Shown here: in pieces, positions 34,907 to 43,299 of the stretch
Position numbering within the stretch: position 1 is the first letter of the stretch
How the letters are laid out: each line of letters opens with the position of its first letter
DNA from: Proteiniclasticum ruminis
Lineage (GTDB): Bacteria > Bacillota > Clostridia > Clostridiales > Clostridiaceae
Direction of reading: 5' to 3'
NCBI RefSeq assembly: GCF_900115135.1
Contig: NZ_FOVK01000003.1
Span: forward strand, 124,001 to 188,000
DNA: 64,000 bases
The notes under the pieces: generated by a model
What the model saw: only the letters and a program-made list of their open reading frames with translations
The model's database searches: none
Told to the model about the DNA's origin: nothing
Made by a program: the position numbers and the translations under genes

Positions 34907-36305
34907 AGCCCTTCTCATGTCCCCTTCTATCTTTATTTCTTATGCTTATGGCGGGGATGCTCATCATCCCTTCATCTGGACCATTGTGGTCATGGTGATA
35001 CTCGGTATCCTCATGGCAAAGTTAAGACGAAAAAATGATCATCATATCCGGGCAAAGGACGGCATCGTCATTGTTGCCTTGGGATGGGTAATGATCTCCC
35101 TGTTCGGTGCCATCCCTTTATGGACATCGGGCAGTGTCCCCACTTATATTGATGCCGTGTTTGAAATCGTCTCTGGATTTACCACTACAGGGGCGTCTGT
35201 CATTGCCAATGTGGATGGCCTCGATAAAGGCATCCTCTTCTGGCGCTCCATGACCCACTGGATCGGTGGAATGGGGATCCTAGTGTTTACCCTGGCGATT
35301 CTTCCAGCCCTTGGCGTGGGAAGCCTCCAGATTTTCAAAGCGGAGTCCCCAGGGCCAGTGGCAGGGAAAATTGTGCCCCGTATGAAAGATACTGCAAGGG
35401 TTCTTTATGTCTCCTATATTCTTCTGACTGCGATGCAGGTGCTGTTTCTACTACTCGGAGGGGTAACTCTTCTGGACGCCTTTGTCATTACCTTCGGTAC
35501 AGTGGGTACGGGAGGTTTCGGTCCGAGAAATGACAGTCTGGCAAGCTACAGCCCTTATGTTCAGGTGGTGACAGGCATCTTCATGGTGCTGTCCGGCGTG
35601 AATTTCTCGCTGTACTTCCTGTTCTTCCGAAAGAAATACAAAGACTTTCTTCAGGACCGTGAGCTTCGGCTGTATCTCTTTTTTGTGGGAAGTTCCGTGG
35701 TGCTGATTGCATGGAATCTTTTTATGACCTTTGGTGGAGATGCTCTGGTGAGGCTCCGGGAATCTTTTTTCCAGGTTTCATCCATCATGACCACCACAGG
35801 ATTCAGCACAGTGGACTTTGACTTATGGCCCACCTTCAGCAAAATGATTCTCTTTTTCCTGATGTTTGTGGGAGGATCTGCTGGATCTACCGCCGGGGGA
35901 ATGAAAGTCATCCGAATTATGATTGTTCTGAAACTCATCAAAAGAGAGGTGTCAAAGATTTTTCATCCTCGGGCACTGATTCCCATCAAGGTGGGCGGCA
36001 AAATTGTCTCCAATGAGATCATTGCGAGGATCAACAGTTTCACAGCCATACACCTGGTGATTTTCGTTGTAGGATCTCTTGTGGTTTCTCTCGAAGGAGG
36101 CACCATGGAGAGTTCTATGTCAGCGGTGGCTGCAACGCTGAATAACATCGGCCCTGGGTTTGGTTCTGTGGGACCTACACTGACCTTTGCACACTACTCG
36201 GACTTTACAAAAATATTTCTCTCTTTGGTGATGCTTTTGGGCAGACTGGAGCATTTCACCATCATTGCGCTTCTTGTGCCCAAGTCATGGACCAAGGAGA
36301 GCTGA
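34857..36305 (+). CDS. trkH: Trk potassium uptake channel subunit
   Basis: A 482-residue membrane protein with four M1-P-M2 repeats. Visible pore loops include SGFTTTGASV, GTVGTGGFG, SSIMTTTGFSTVDF and ATLNNIGPGFGSVG, each with the filter glycine. The GTG at 34857 is inside trkA and lies 8 bases after GAGG. The pair makes a complete K+ uptake system. Confidence 0.94.
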   Translation: MNYGIVIKVLGSILLIEALLMSPSIFISYAYGGDAHHPFIWTIVVMVILGILMAKLRRKNDHHIRAKDGIVIVALGWVMISLFGAIPLWTSGSVPTYIDAVFEIVSGFTTTGASVIANVDGLDKGILFWRSMTHWIGGMGILVFTLAILPALGVGSLQIFKAESPGPVAGKIVPRMKDTARVLYVSYILLTAMQVLFLLLGGVTLLDAFVITFGTVGTGGFGPRNDSLASYSPYVQVVTGIFMVLSGVNFSLYFLFFRKKYKDFLQDRELRLYLFFVGSSVVLIAWNLFMTFGGDALVRLRESFFQVSSIMTTTGFSTVDFDLWPTFSKMILFFLMFVGGSAGSTAGGMKVIRIMIVLKLIKREVSKIFHPRALIPIKVGGKIVSNEIIARINSFTAIHLVIFVVGSLVVSLEGGTMESSMSAVAATLNNIGPGFGSVGPTLTFAHYSDFTKIFLSLVMLLGRLEHFTIIALLVPKSWTKES

Positions 36306-36376
36306 TGAATCAAATCGCATTTCAGGCAGGCTTTATGAAAAGAGCCTGCTTTTGAACTTTTTGGAGGTAGGTATCG

Positions 36377-36847
36377 ATGAACGTGAGATTGCTTCATGGT
36401 CATGAAGTGGAGAAAGCGCTTCTTCTGATTCGTGAAGTGTTTCTTCAAACGGAGTCAAGAGGACTTTCTCAACGTGCCGTGGACAGCTTTCTGAACATGC
36501 AGACCAGAGATGCTTTTCTGCAAATTCTGTCCGATGAGAAGACTGTTTTTCTGGGGGCCTTTGATGAGGAACTGGATCTTGTTGGCGTTCTTTGTGCAGA
36601 AGGGTTCTTTCTTACGCATCTCTACGTAAAAAGAAGAGGTAAAGGCATTGGGAAAGCCCTCTATACTTTCTATGAGGAGATTCTGATAAGCCGGATGGAG
36701 GAGGGAGAAGTCATCAGGCTCAATGCCACGCTGTCTTCAGTGCCCTTTTATGAAGCCCTGGGTTTTACGTTGAAAGAGGAGGTCCAGGAGATTTATGGCA
36801 TTTCCTTTGTGCCCATGGAGAAAAAACTAAAAAAAGACCTCTATTAA
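36377..36847 (+). CDS. GNAT-family N-acetyltransferase
   Basis: A 156-residue acetyltransferase with motif A in LTHLYVKRRGKGIGKALY and a C-terminal PFYEALGFTLKEE strand. The substrate is unknown. The ATG follows GGAGG. It is 71 bases downstream of trkH without a visible terminator between, so it may ride on the trk transcript. Confidence 0.82.
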   Translation: MNVRLLHGHEVEKALLLIREVFLQTESRGLSQRAVDSFLNMQTRDAFLQILSDEKTVFLGAFDEELDLVGVLCAEGFFLTHLYVKRRGKGIGKALYTFYEEILISRMEEGEVIRLNATLSSVPFYEALGFTLKEEVQEIYGISFVPMEKKLKKDLY

Positions 36848-36855
36848 GAAGATAG

Positions 36856-36898
36856 AAAAAGAACGCAGCAGGACGAAATCCTTACTACGTTCTTTTTT
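36856..36898 (+). terminator. terminator between convergent genes
   Basis: AAAGAACGCAGCAGGA, CGAAA, TCCTTACTACGTTCTTT has two mismatches and is followed by a T run. The leading A run makes it usable for the opposing small gene too. Confidence 0.8.
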
Positions 36899-36907
36899 AT
36901 TGTTTGA

Positions 36908-37129
36908 TTATGACAGCCAAAGAGCTGCTAAAAGAGCTGTGGTGGCAATGCCCAGGGAGACCTGGCCCAGTTTCACATACTGGTTCACCTTCTGAAACTC
37001 CATGAGATTTCGTTCTTTCTTCGGTACCTTTTTCAGTTTCATGTACGTGAAAAAGCTGAGAATAGAGATGCCGAAGGAAACAGCAGCGGTGATAAAGAGC
37101 ATGGCTCTTAGAATTTCTTTCAGTTCCAT
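36908..37129 (-). CDS. small two-helix membrane protein
   Basis: 73 residues with two predicted membrane helices (about 9-28, AMLFITAAVSFGISILSFFTY, and 54-72, LGQVSLGIATTALLAALWL) joined by a basic cytoplasmic loop (KLKKVPKKERN). AGAGG precedes the ATG by 6 bases. I do not recognise a family. The clear ribosome site and hydrophobic pattern support a real gene. Confidence 0.6.
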   Translation of the reverse strand: MELKEILRAMLFITAAVSFGISILSFFTYMKLKKVPKKERNLMEFQKVNQYVKLGQVSLGIATTALLAALWLS

Positions 37130-37232
37130 TATATACCTCTTTCATAAGCATCAGGTTCCATAAGTGGAGGATGCATTTTTTCTTCAAAAATCAGTATATC
37201 ATATACGCCCGTGGAGTATTCTAAAAAATAAA

Positions 37233-38273
37233 CTATTTTCCTAAAAATGTGAGGTATGCTGTGACGAATTTCTCCGGTTCCTCAATCTGAGGGCTGTGAC
37301 CCGAGTTTTCAAATACAGCCTCTACAAAGCGGCCGCCATTTTTCTGATACTCCTCAAAGACGCTTCTTGTCTGGGAAACCATAGGCTGTGGAGGATAGAC
37401 CTCTAGTCCAGGCCAGCCTGGCAGAATGCCCAGCTGCCCAAGGAATCCCACATCACTGTAGGACTGATCAGAGACAATCTTATCCTGAACGCCTCTAAAC
37501 CAGATTACAGGGGGTTTTACGGGCAGGTTTTTGATGCTGGACAAGTTGACATATTTTGGGCTCATAGTGTTGCCGATGCCTGTTGTGCCAGGACCTAAGA
37601 AGGGCCACTCTGGGGCGGGCTGAGAACTGCCAGGATAGAACCCTTCCCCAATCTCCATGAGAAACATGGAGTCCACAAAGGTATCCTTCATTTCTTCTGA
37701 CAGGGTAAAGGTGGGAGCGAAGAGACCCTTCAATACATTTGGAGCGGAAGTGGGGTCATTAAGATCCTTATTTTTCGTTCTGAGATTTTCTACAAACTGC
37801 GGATTCACAAAGCCACCGCCGGTGCCAGCATGGGATGCTGTGGTGATGGTTCCCTCTGCATCTTTTGTGCCAGAGAATCCGTAAGGGGACAATGGGTTGA
37901 TCAGACCAAGACTTCTTACTTCATCCGCATAGTCCAGCGTATACTGCATGGCAACCCCGCCGCCCATGGACCAGCCGATGATATGGGGGTTTTTGATGGA
38001 GAGAGCATCCACAAAGCTTCGGATGTCTTCAGACCAGGTTTTCATCCCCTGGGTGGAATCAATGGGAAGCTTCTCTGTATGGCCATAGCCTCGTAAGTCT
38101 GGAGCGTAAATATGGAAATGCTCTTCCAGAATCTCCACGGTAGGCACATAAAAGAGACTGGAAGAGGTGTTTCCATGGAGAAGAAGGAGTGGTTCTTTCT
38201 CAAAATTTCCTGCTTCCAGGTAGGAGATTTTTAGTCTTGTAGTCTGAATGTCTTTCTTTGGATAAGTCTTCAT
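37233..38273 (-). CDS. alpha/beta hydrolase
   Basis: A 346-residue single-domain alpha/beta hydrolase. The oxyanion stretch is LLHGNTSSS, the nucleophile Ser is in IGWSMGGGVAMQ, the acid Asp is in GVQDKIVSD, and the His is in ENSGHSPQIEEP. A 100-residue lid between strands (about 150-250) is larger than usual. There is no signal peptide. It stands alone between a small membrane protein and the etf operon. The substrate is unknown. Confidence 0.82.
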   Translation of the reverse strand: MKTYPKKDIQTTRLKISYLEAGNFEKEPLLLLHGNTSSSLFYVPTVEILEEHFHIYAPDLRGYGHTEKLPIDSTQGMKTWSEDIRSFVDALSIKNPHIIGWSMGGGVAMQYTLDYADEVRSLGLINPLSPYGFSGTKDAEGTITTASHAGTGGGFVNPQFVENLRTKNKDLNDPTSAPNVLKGLFAPTFTLSEEMKDTFVDSMFLMEIGEGFYPGSSQPAPEWPFLGPGTTGIGNTMSPKYVNLSSIKNLPVKPPVIWFRGVQDKIVSDQSYSDVGFLGQLGILPGWPGLEVYPPQPMVSQTRSVFEEYQKNGGRFVEAVFENSGHSPQIEEPEKFVTAYLTFLGK

Positions 38274-38380
38274 TACTGCTAAACCGTCCTTTCATGGGTT
38301 ATTTATGGGTATTCTATCGCAAGTGCGACAGTTTTGTAAACAGTTACGGAAAAAAGAGCATGCAGTGAAACACTTCTGCA

Positions 38381-38409
38381 AAGGAAAGAAAAGGCCTATG
38401 AAGGCCTTT
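38381..38409 (-). terminator. terminator overlapping the etfA stop codon
   Basis: On the minus strand, AAAGGCCT, TCAT, AGGCCTTT is followed by TCTTTCC. The first arm is coding and the loop contains the end of etfA. Confidence 0.75.
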
Positions 38410-39421
38410 CCCGATAGTTTCTGATTTCTTTTGTGAGGAGCGGAAGGATTTCCAACGCATTTCCGACAAGTCCGATGTTTGCTACTTGGAAGATCGGCGC
38501 ATCCGGATCTTTATTGATGGCGATGATGTAGTCTGATTTCTCCATACCTGCCAGGTGCTGTACAGCGCCAGAAATGCCGCAGGCAATATAGACTTTAGGT
38601 TTTACAGTTTTTCCGGTCTGTCCTACCTGGTAGTCCTTTTCAATTCGTCCTTCATCTACAGCAGCTCTGGAACCTGCCACTTCAGCGCCAATCATATCCG
38701 CACATTCCCGCAGAAGGTCGAATCTGTCGCCAACGCCTCTTCCGCCTGAGATGAGGATATCTGCCTTGGCAATGTCCACGGCCATGTGGTCCTTCTTCAA
38801 CACTTCCAGAATGCTCACAGGATCTTTCAGTCCATCAAGGCTTACATCCTGCATGGACACTTTTCCGGTGAGAGCGGGATTCCTCTGCATTTTATCCATG
38901 ACGCCAGGTCTAATGGTGGTCATCTGAGGTCTTTTGGTCTCATTGATGATGGTGCCAAAGAGATTTCCGCCAAAGGCTGGTCTTGTGACATAAAGGAGGG
39001 AGGAGTCTGGATTTTCTGGATCAAACTCCAGCTTTGTTGCATCTGCTGTAAGACCTGTATCACATCTGGCAGCAAGTCTCGGTGCCAGGTCTCTGCCTAA
39101 AACCGTTGCAGGAATCAGGAAGATATCGGGTTTTCTTGCCTCAATCATCTGATGGAGAAGATGGGTATACTGGAGTGTACTGTATTCATTCAGTTTTTTA
39201 TGGTGGAGATATACGGTCTCATCTGCACCCCGGGCGGCAAGCTCTGAAAGAAGATCCTCACTCACTTCTCCGAGAAGAACGGCAACCACCTGATAGTTGA
39301 GGGATGGTCTGTCTTCTTTCAGTCTCCTGGCTTCTCCGAGAAGCTCTAAACTTGCTTCGTGTATTTTATTCTCTTCATGTTCGATGAATACATAAAGATC
39401 TTTATAGTCCTGTATGTTCAT
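38396..39421 (-). CDS. etfA: electron transfer flavoprotein alpha subunit
   Basis: A 341-residue subunit with the FAD-binding C-terminal domain (LISGGRGVGDRFDLLRECADMIGAEVAGSRAAVDEG, QVGQTGKTVKPKVYIACGISGAVQHLAGM, INKDPDAPIFQVANIGLVGN). It accepts electrons from the acyl-CoA dehydrogenase encoded upstream. It is the last gene of the maoC-acd-etfB-etfA operon, 11 bases after etfB. Confidence 0.95.
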   Translation of the reverse strand: MNIQDYKDLYVFIEHEENKIHEASLELLGEARRLKEDRPSLNYQVVAVLLGEVSEDLLSELAARGADETVYLHHKKLNEYSTLQYTHLLHQMIEARKPDIFLIPATVLGRDLAPRLAARCDTGLTADATKLEFDPENPDSSLLYVTRPAFGGNLFGTIINETKRPQMTTIRPGVMDKMQRNPALTGKVSMQDVSLDGLKDPVSILEVLKKDHMAVDIAKADILISGGRGVGDRFDLLRECADMIGAEVAGSRAAVDEGRIEKDYQVGQTGKTVKPKVYIACGISGAVQHLAGMEKSDYIIAINKDPDAPIFQVANIGLVGNALEILPLLTKEIRNYRERPS

Positions 39422-39432
39422 TCTACTTCCTC

Positions 39433-40221
39433 CTACTTTCCGATAAACTGGTTCTCAAGAAGCACGTCCAGAATTTTCGCCGCTGCCAGTTTTGGCTCTA
39501 AAGTCAGCACATCTGAATTTTTATGGACTTCTTTGGTGAAGGTCTTCTTTACTTTTGTGGGGGAGCCCTTGAGGCCGATGTCTTTCTGTTCCAGATTCAA
39601 ATGCTCATTGGTGATGACCGTCACCGGTTTATCAAAAGCCTTCATGATTTCACGTACATGCATATAGCGTGGTTTGGCGATGGAACTGAGTGTGGTGATG
39701 AGGCAAGGCATCTCAGACTCCAGGATTTCATATCGGTTTTCCAGCGCTTTGCGTACTCTGATCTTCTCTTCTGAGATGGTGAGAATCTCATCCACATAGG
39801 TAATCTGTGGCAGGTTCAGCTTTTCGGCGGTTTGAGGACCTACCTGGGCGGTGTCGCCATCGATGGCCTGTCTGCCTGCGATAATTAGATCATAAGGAAT
39901 CGTAGCAAGGTAGGCGCCCAAGGTATTGGAAGTTGCCCAGGTGTCTGCACCGCCAAACTTTCCATCACTGATGAGCACACACTCATCCGCGCCGAGGGCG
40001 TAAAGTTCTCTCAGCATAGATTCTGCCTGTGGAGGTCCCATGGTGACGCAAGTCACTTTAGCGCCTTGTCTGTCCTTGATCTGAAGGGCTGCTTCAAGAC
40101 CTGCCAGATCATCTGGATTGGTGATGGTGGGGACGCCGGTTCTGATGAGCGTGCCCTTTTCCTTGTCTATCTTCATTTCTGTGGTATCTGGAACTTGCTT
40201 TAAAAGTACTACAATATTCAT
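39433..40221 (-). CDS. etfB: electron transfer flavoprotein beta subunit
   Basis: A 262-residue subunit with NIVVLLKQVPDTTE at the start and IIAGRQAIDGDTAQVGPQTAE, the stretch I associate with clostridial, potentially bifurcating EtfB. I use the second of two adjacent ATGs (40221), 7 bases after GGAG. It forms the Etf dimer with etfA and lies 12 bases after the acyl-CoA dehydrogenase gene. Confidence 0.94.
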   Translation of the reverse strand: MNIVVLLKQVPDTTEMKIDKEKGTLIRTGVPTITNPDDLAGLEAALQIKDRQGAKVTCVTMGPPQAESMLRELYALGADECVLISDGKFGGADTWATSNTLGAYLATIPYDLIIAGRQAIDGDTAQVGPQTAEKLNLPQITYVDEILTISEEKIRVRKALENRYEILESEMPCLITTLSSIAKPRYMHVREIMKAFDKPVTVITNEHLNLEQKDIGLKGSPTKVKKTFTKEVHKNSDVLTLEPKLAAAKILDVLLENQFIGK

Positions 40222-40233
40222 CATTTCTCTCCT

Positions 40234-41373
40234 TTACTTCAGTAAAGATGCTGCGATGACCATCTTCTGAACTTCAGATGTGCCTTCGTAGATCTCAGTG
40301 ATTTTCGCGTCACGGAACATTCTTTCCAGAGGATATTCTCTGGTATAACCGTAACCGCCCAGAAGCTGAAGGGAGATTCTTGTGCTCTCCATAGAAATAT
40401 CAGAGGCGTAAAGCTTTGCCATGGCAGCTTCTGTGGAATAAGGCTTCCCTTCGTCCTTCAGAACCGCAGCACGGTAGGTAAGAAGTCTTGCAGCATCAAT
40501 TTTTGTCTGAAGGTCTGCGATCTGGAACTGTGAGTTCTGGAAAGCAGAAAGGGGTTTTCCGAACTGTTTACGTTCTTTGATGTACTTGATGGCTTCATCC
40601 AGGGCACCCTGGGCGATACCCAGAGCCTGCGCTGCGATACCGATTCTACCACCATCCAGAGTCTTCATGGCGATGCCGAATCCTTTTCCTTCTTGTCCCA
40701 AAAGGTTCTCGGCAGGCAGCATGAGATCTGTAAAAATCAGCTCAGTGGTGGAGCTTCCTTTGATGCCCAGTTTATGTTCTGTCTTTCCGATGGAAAAACC
40801 TTCCATGCCTTTTTCTACAATGAAGGCAGAGATGCCTCGGGTTCCTTTTTGCTTGTCGGTCATGGCAAAGACGATGAAGGTATCCGCATATCCGCCATTG
40901 GTGATGAATATCTTAGAGCCGTTGATTCTATAGAAATCTCCTTCCCGCACTGCGGTGGTCTGCTGCATGGCTGCATCGGAACCTGCATTGGGTTCTGTAA
41001 GGCCAAATGCGCCAAGTTTATCACCGGAAGCCAAAGGAAGCAGATATTTTTCTTTTTGCTCTTCTGTACCGAAGGCCAGAAGAGGAGCACAGGCCAAAGA
41101 GGTGTGAGCGGATACAATGACGCCTGTGGTGGCGCAATGCTTGGAAAGCTCTTCCACGGCCATGATATAGGTCAGGTTGTCACCACCGGAGCCCCCATAA
41201 TTCTCCGGTACTGGTATGCCCAGCATTCCTATTTTTGCCATTTTCTCTACAGTTTCCACAGGGAACCGCTCCAGCTCATCAACTTCCTGAGCCAAGGGTT
41301 TCACTTCATTCAGGGAGAATTCTTTGAATAATTTCAGGGATAGGGCTTGTTTCTTGTTTAGTTCAAAATTCAT
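40234..41373 (-). CDS. acyl-CoA dehydrogenase (butyryl-CoA-dehydrogenase-like)
   Basis: A 379-residue flavoenzyme oxidising or, with Etf, reducing a short acyl-CoA/enoyl-CoA. It carries FGLTEPNAGSD, KIFITNGGYAD, ERKQFGKPLSAFQ, LQLLGGYGYTREYPLERMFRDAKI and the catalytic Glu in TEIYEGTSEVQ. It closely resembles Bcd of butyrate-forming clostridia. No crotonase, hbd or thl gene is near, so this is not the standard central butyrate operon. The ATG follows AGGAGG. Confidence 0.93.
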   Translation of the reverse strand: MNFELNKKQALSLKLFKEFSLNEVKPLAQEVDELERFPVETVEKMAKIGMLGIPVPENYGGSGGDNLTYIMAVEELSKHCATTGVIVSAHTSLACAPLLAFGTEEQKEKYLLPLASGDKLGAFGLTEPNAGSDAAMQQTTAVREGDFYRINGSKIFITNGGYADTFIVFAMTDKQKGTRGISAFIVEKGMEGFSIGKTEHKLGIKGSSTTELIFTDLMLPAENLLGQEGKGFGIAMKTLDGGRIGIAAQALGIAQGALDEAIKYIKERKQFGKPLSAFQNSQFQIADLQTKIDAARLLTYRAAVLKDEGKPYSTEAAMAKLYASDISMESTRISLQLLGGYGYTREYPLERMFRDAKITEIYEGTSEVQKMVIAASLLK

Positions 41374-41382
41374 ATGGTCCTC

Positions 41383-41799
41383 CTATTTTGGTGGCATGAC
41401 GGTAGCGGTGCCTTTCACCACAACGTCTCCATGCTGGTTGTATGCAATGGTGTCCAGTTTGACGATGTTTTTCTCTTCCAGGATCTCTGATACTGTCACC
41501 ACAGCCTTAATGGTATCCTGAAACCGCACTGGCTTCGTGAATTTCAAGTCCTGTCCAAGATAAATGGTGCCAGGTCCTGGAAGAAGGGTGCCAAGAACGG
41601 TAGAAAAATAAGAGGCGGTGAGCATGCCATGGACAATTCTTCCCTTGAACATGGTTTCTTTCGCATAGGATTCATTGAAATGTGCGGGATTCAGATCACC
41701 GGAAATACCGCCAAATAGAACAACATCTGTTTCTGTGACGGTTCTTTCGTAGGATTCCTGATCACCAATTCTCATATCGTGAATGGTTTTTCCTTTCAT
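41383..41799 (-). CDS. MaoC-type (R)-specific enoyl-CoA hydratase
   Basis: A 138-residue hot-dog hydratase. The catalytic Asp and His of the MaoC/PhaJ motif are in FGGISGDLNPAHFNESYA, followed by GRIVHGMLTASYFSTVLGTLLPGPGTIYLGQDLKF. It hydrates trans-enoyl-CoA to (R)-3-hydroxyacyl-CoA, or the reverse. The start is the ATG at 41799, 5 bases after GGAGG; the frame upstream to 41811 includes the ribosome site. It is the first gene of the leftward operon. Confidence 0.92.
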   Translation of the reverse strand: MKGKTIHDMRIGDQESYERTVTETDVVLFGGISGDLNPAHFNESYAKETMFKGRIVHGMLTASYFSTVLGTLLPGPGTIYLGQDLKFTKPVRFQDTIKAVVTVSEILEEKNIVKLDTIAYNQHGDVVVKGTATVMPPK

Positions 41800-41850
41800 A
41801 ATAACCTCCATATGATAATTTAATAACGAATGATTCTCATGTAATTGTTT

Positions 41851-41907
41851 AACATGATGAACCTTTCATGTTTAATTCTATTATATGCCATCGTTTGAAA
41901 AAAACAA
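41851..41907 (-). promoter_or_regulatory. promoter and operator of the maoC-acd-etfBA operon
   Basis: On the minus strand, -35 TTGTTT (complement 41902..41907), 16 bases, -10 TATAAT (complement 41880..41885), then the operator AACATGA-N8-TCATGTT at 41851..41872 beginning 8 bases after the -10. The outer bases extend it to TTTAACATGA/TCATGTTTAA. The identical half-sites and spacing recur at 42459..42480. Confidence 0.7.
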
Positions 41908-41909
41908 TA

Positions 41910-42428
41910 GATTTGGTGAAAATTATGTTATTAATTTAACGAGTGTGGATTTTTGAACCTGAAAACAAGGAAACAAGCCTTTCTGAAATTGATACAACCA
42001 TTTTCATTATACAGGATGTTGTTGGTGTGCTCTATGGTGAAAGCGAACATTTCTGTCAATCCTGACAAAAATTAACTTGTAGATGAAATAACAAAAAGAA
42101 TGCAGTTCATGGACGAACATCGGAACGTTGGCAATATCATCACAATAAATACCATTTATTCCCTAGGATCTGTATACTCCTTGCGGATGATTGCATGTGC
42201 TGGAAACACGAAAACAACATGGCTTTCAAGGTTAAAAATGTGTATTAATACATTACAATTTATGATAATAAAATATCAAATCAGGAGAATCGCAAATGAC
42301 AACCTTTTCATTTGTTTACATATAAATCAACGATTTATCAGATAAAAGCTTATTTTATTAAAGAAATTCTAGAACTGTTCACTATTTTTAAACGGATAAT
42401 TAATTATGTCTTTGTTTTGTTAAATTGA
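41910..42428. other. non-coding AT-rich spacer between the two acid-metabolism operons
   Basis: About 520 bases of AT-rich DNA. An open frame at 42100..42345 has no ribosome site and unlike codon use. I see no RNA gene or long repeat. The two promoters with matching operators lie at its ends, so it is probably a divergent regulatory region, possibly holding decayed sequence. Confidence 0.5.
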
Positions 42429-42480
42429 TTGACTTTGCAAACCTTATCATTTATTCTGAACATGAAGATTGATTCATGTT
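42429..42480 (+). promoter_or_regulatory. promoter and operator of the SDR-liv-CoA transferase operon
   Basis: -35 TTGACT (42429..42434), 17 bases, -10 TATTCT (42452..42457), then AACATGA (42459..42465), 8 bases, TCATGTT (42474..42480). The operator covers the expected transcription start, typical of a repressor site. It is an exact copy of the half-sites and spacing at 41851..41872. Confidence 0.72.
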
Positions 42481-42568
42481 TCATATCTTGGTATTTGATT
42501 CTCTGTTTATGCACAGTGATGGGTCAAATATAACGATATGAAATAGGTGAAATAATGGAGGTAGAAAA

Positions 42569-43288
42569 ATGAGATTACAGGACAAAGTTGCAGTAATTAC
42601 TGGTGGTGCTCGTGGACTTGGACAGGCGATGGCAGAGCTTTTTGTGCGTGAAGGCGCAAAGGTCATTGCAGCGGACATGGGCGATCTGGCCTATGAGAAT
42701 CCAAATGTGGAAGGGTACAAGCTGAATGTTGCAGACGGTGAAGCTTGTAAGGCATTTGTAGAGTACGTCACTGAAAAATATGGTAAGATTGATATTCTTG
42801 TGAACAACGCAGGAATCACAAGAGATGCCCTCACAAGAAAGATGACCGACGAGATGTGGGATCTGGTGATAGACGTGAATCTGAAGGGTGTATTCAACCT
42901 CACAAGACACGTAGGACCGCAGATGCAGGCAAACGGCAAGGGTTCCATCATCAACATTTCTTCTGTTGTAGGAGAATTCGGAAACATCGGACAGGCAAAC
43001 TATGCTGCAACAAAAGCAGGTGTCATTGGAATGACAAAGACCTGGGCAAAGGAGTTTGCTATGAAGGGTGCACAGGTCAGAGTCAATGCCATCTCTCCTG
43101 GCTACACCATGACAGATATCCTGAAGACTGTTCCACAGGATCTTCTGGACAAATTTGCTGCACAGACCATGCTTGGAAGACTGGCTCAGCCTGAGGAAAT
43201 TGCAAATGCTGCACTGTTCCTGGCTTCAGATGAATCTTCTTACGTAACAGGTCACAATCTGTCTGTCAACGGAGGCATGAGACTGTAA
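42569..43288 (+). CDS. FabG-like short-chain dehydrogenase (3-oxoacyl reductase)
   Basis: A 239-residue SDR. The NAD(P) site is AVITGGARGLGQAMAELF, NNAG is present in ILVNNAGITRDAL, the catalytic Ser is in IINISSVVGEFGN, and Tyr/Lys are in YAATKAGVIGMTK. The Asp after beta-2 (IAADMGDLAYENP) hints at NAD(H). It should interconvert (R)-3-hydroxyacyl and 3-oxoacyl thioesters, matching the stereochemistry of the MaoC hydratase. AGGAGG-type site GGAGG precedes the ATG; it is the first gene of the rightward operon. Confidence 0.9.
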   Translation: MRLQDKVAVITGGARGLGQAMAELFVREGAKVIAADMGDLAYENPNVEGYKLNVADGEACKAFVEYVTEKYGKIDILVNNAGITRDALTRKMTDEMWDLVIDVNLKGVFNLTRHVGPQMQANGKGSIINISSVVGEFGNIGQANYAATKAGVIGMTKTWAKEFAMKGAQVRVNAISPGYTMTDILKTVPQDLLDKFAAQTMLGRLAQPEEIANAALFLASDESSYVTGHNLSVNGGMRL

Positions 43289-43299
43289 GGAGGTTTAGC

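Noticed and set aside
36908-37187. Longer 96-residue frame overlapping the small membrane protein
   Set aside because: It is in another frame, lacks a ribosome site and has no hydrophobic pattern, unlike the 73-residue product.
38396-41799. The maoC-acd-etfBA operon as the organism's central butyrate pathway
   Set aside because: The usual crt, hbd and thl partners are absent and it shares an operator with the transporter/CoA-transferase operon, so a specialised catabolic role is more likely.
42100-42345. An 81-residue open frame between the two acid-metabolism operons
   Set aside because: It has no ribosome site, an odd composition and no recognisable motif, and it lies in an AT-rich regulatory spacer where chance frames are expected.
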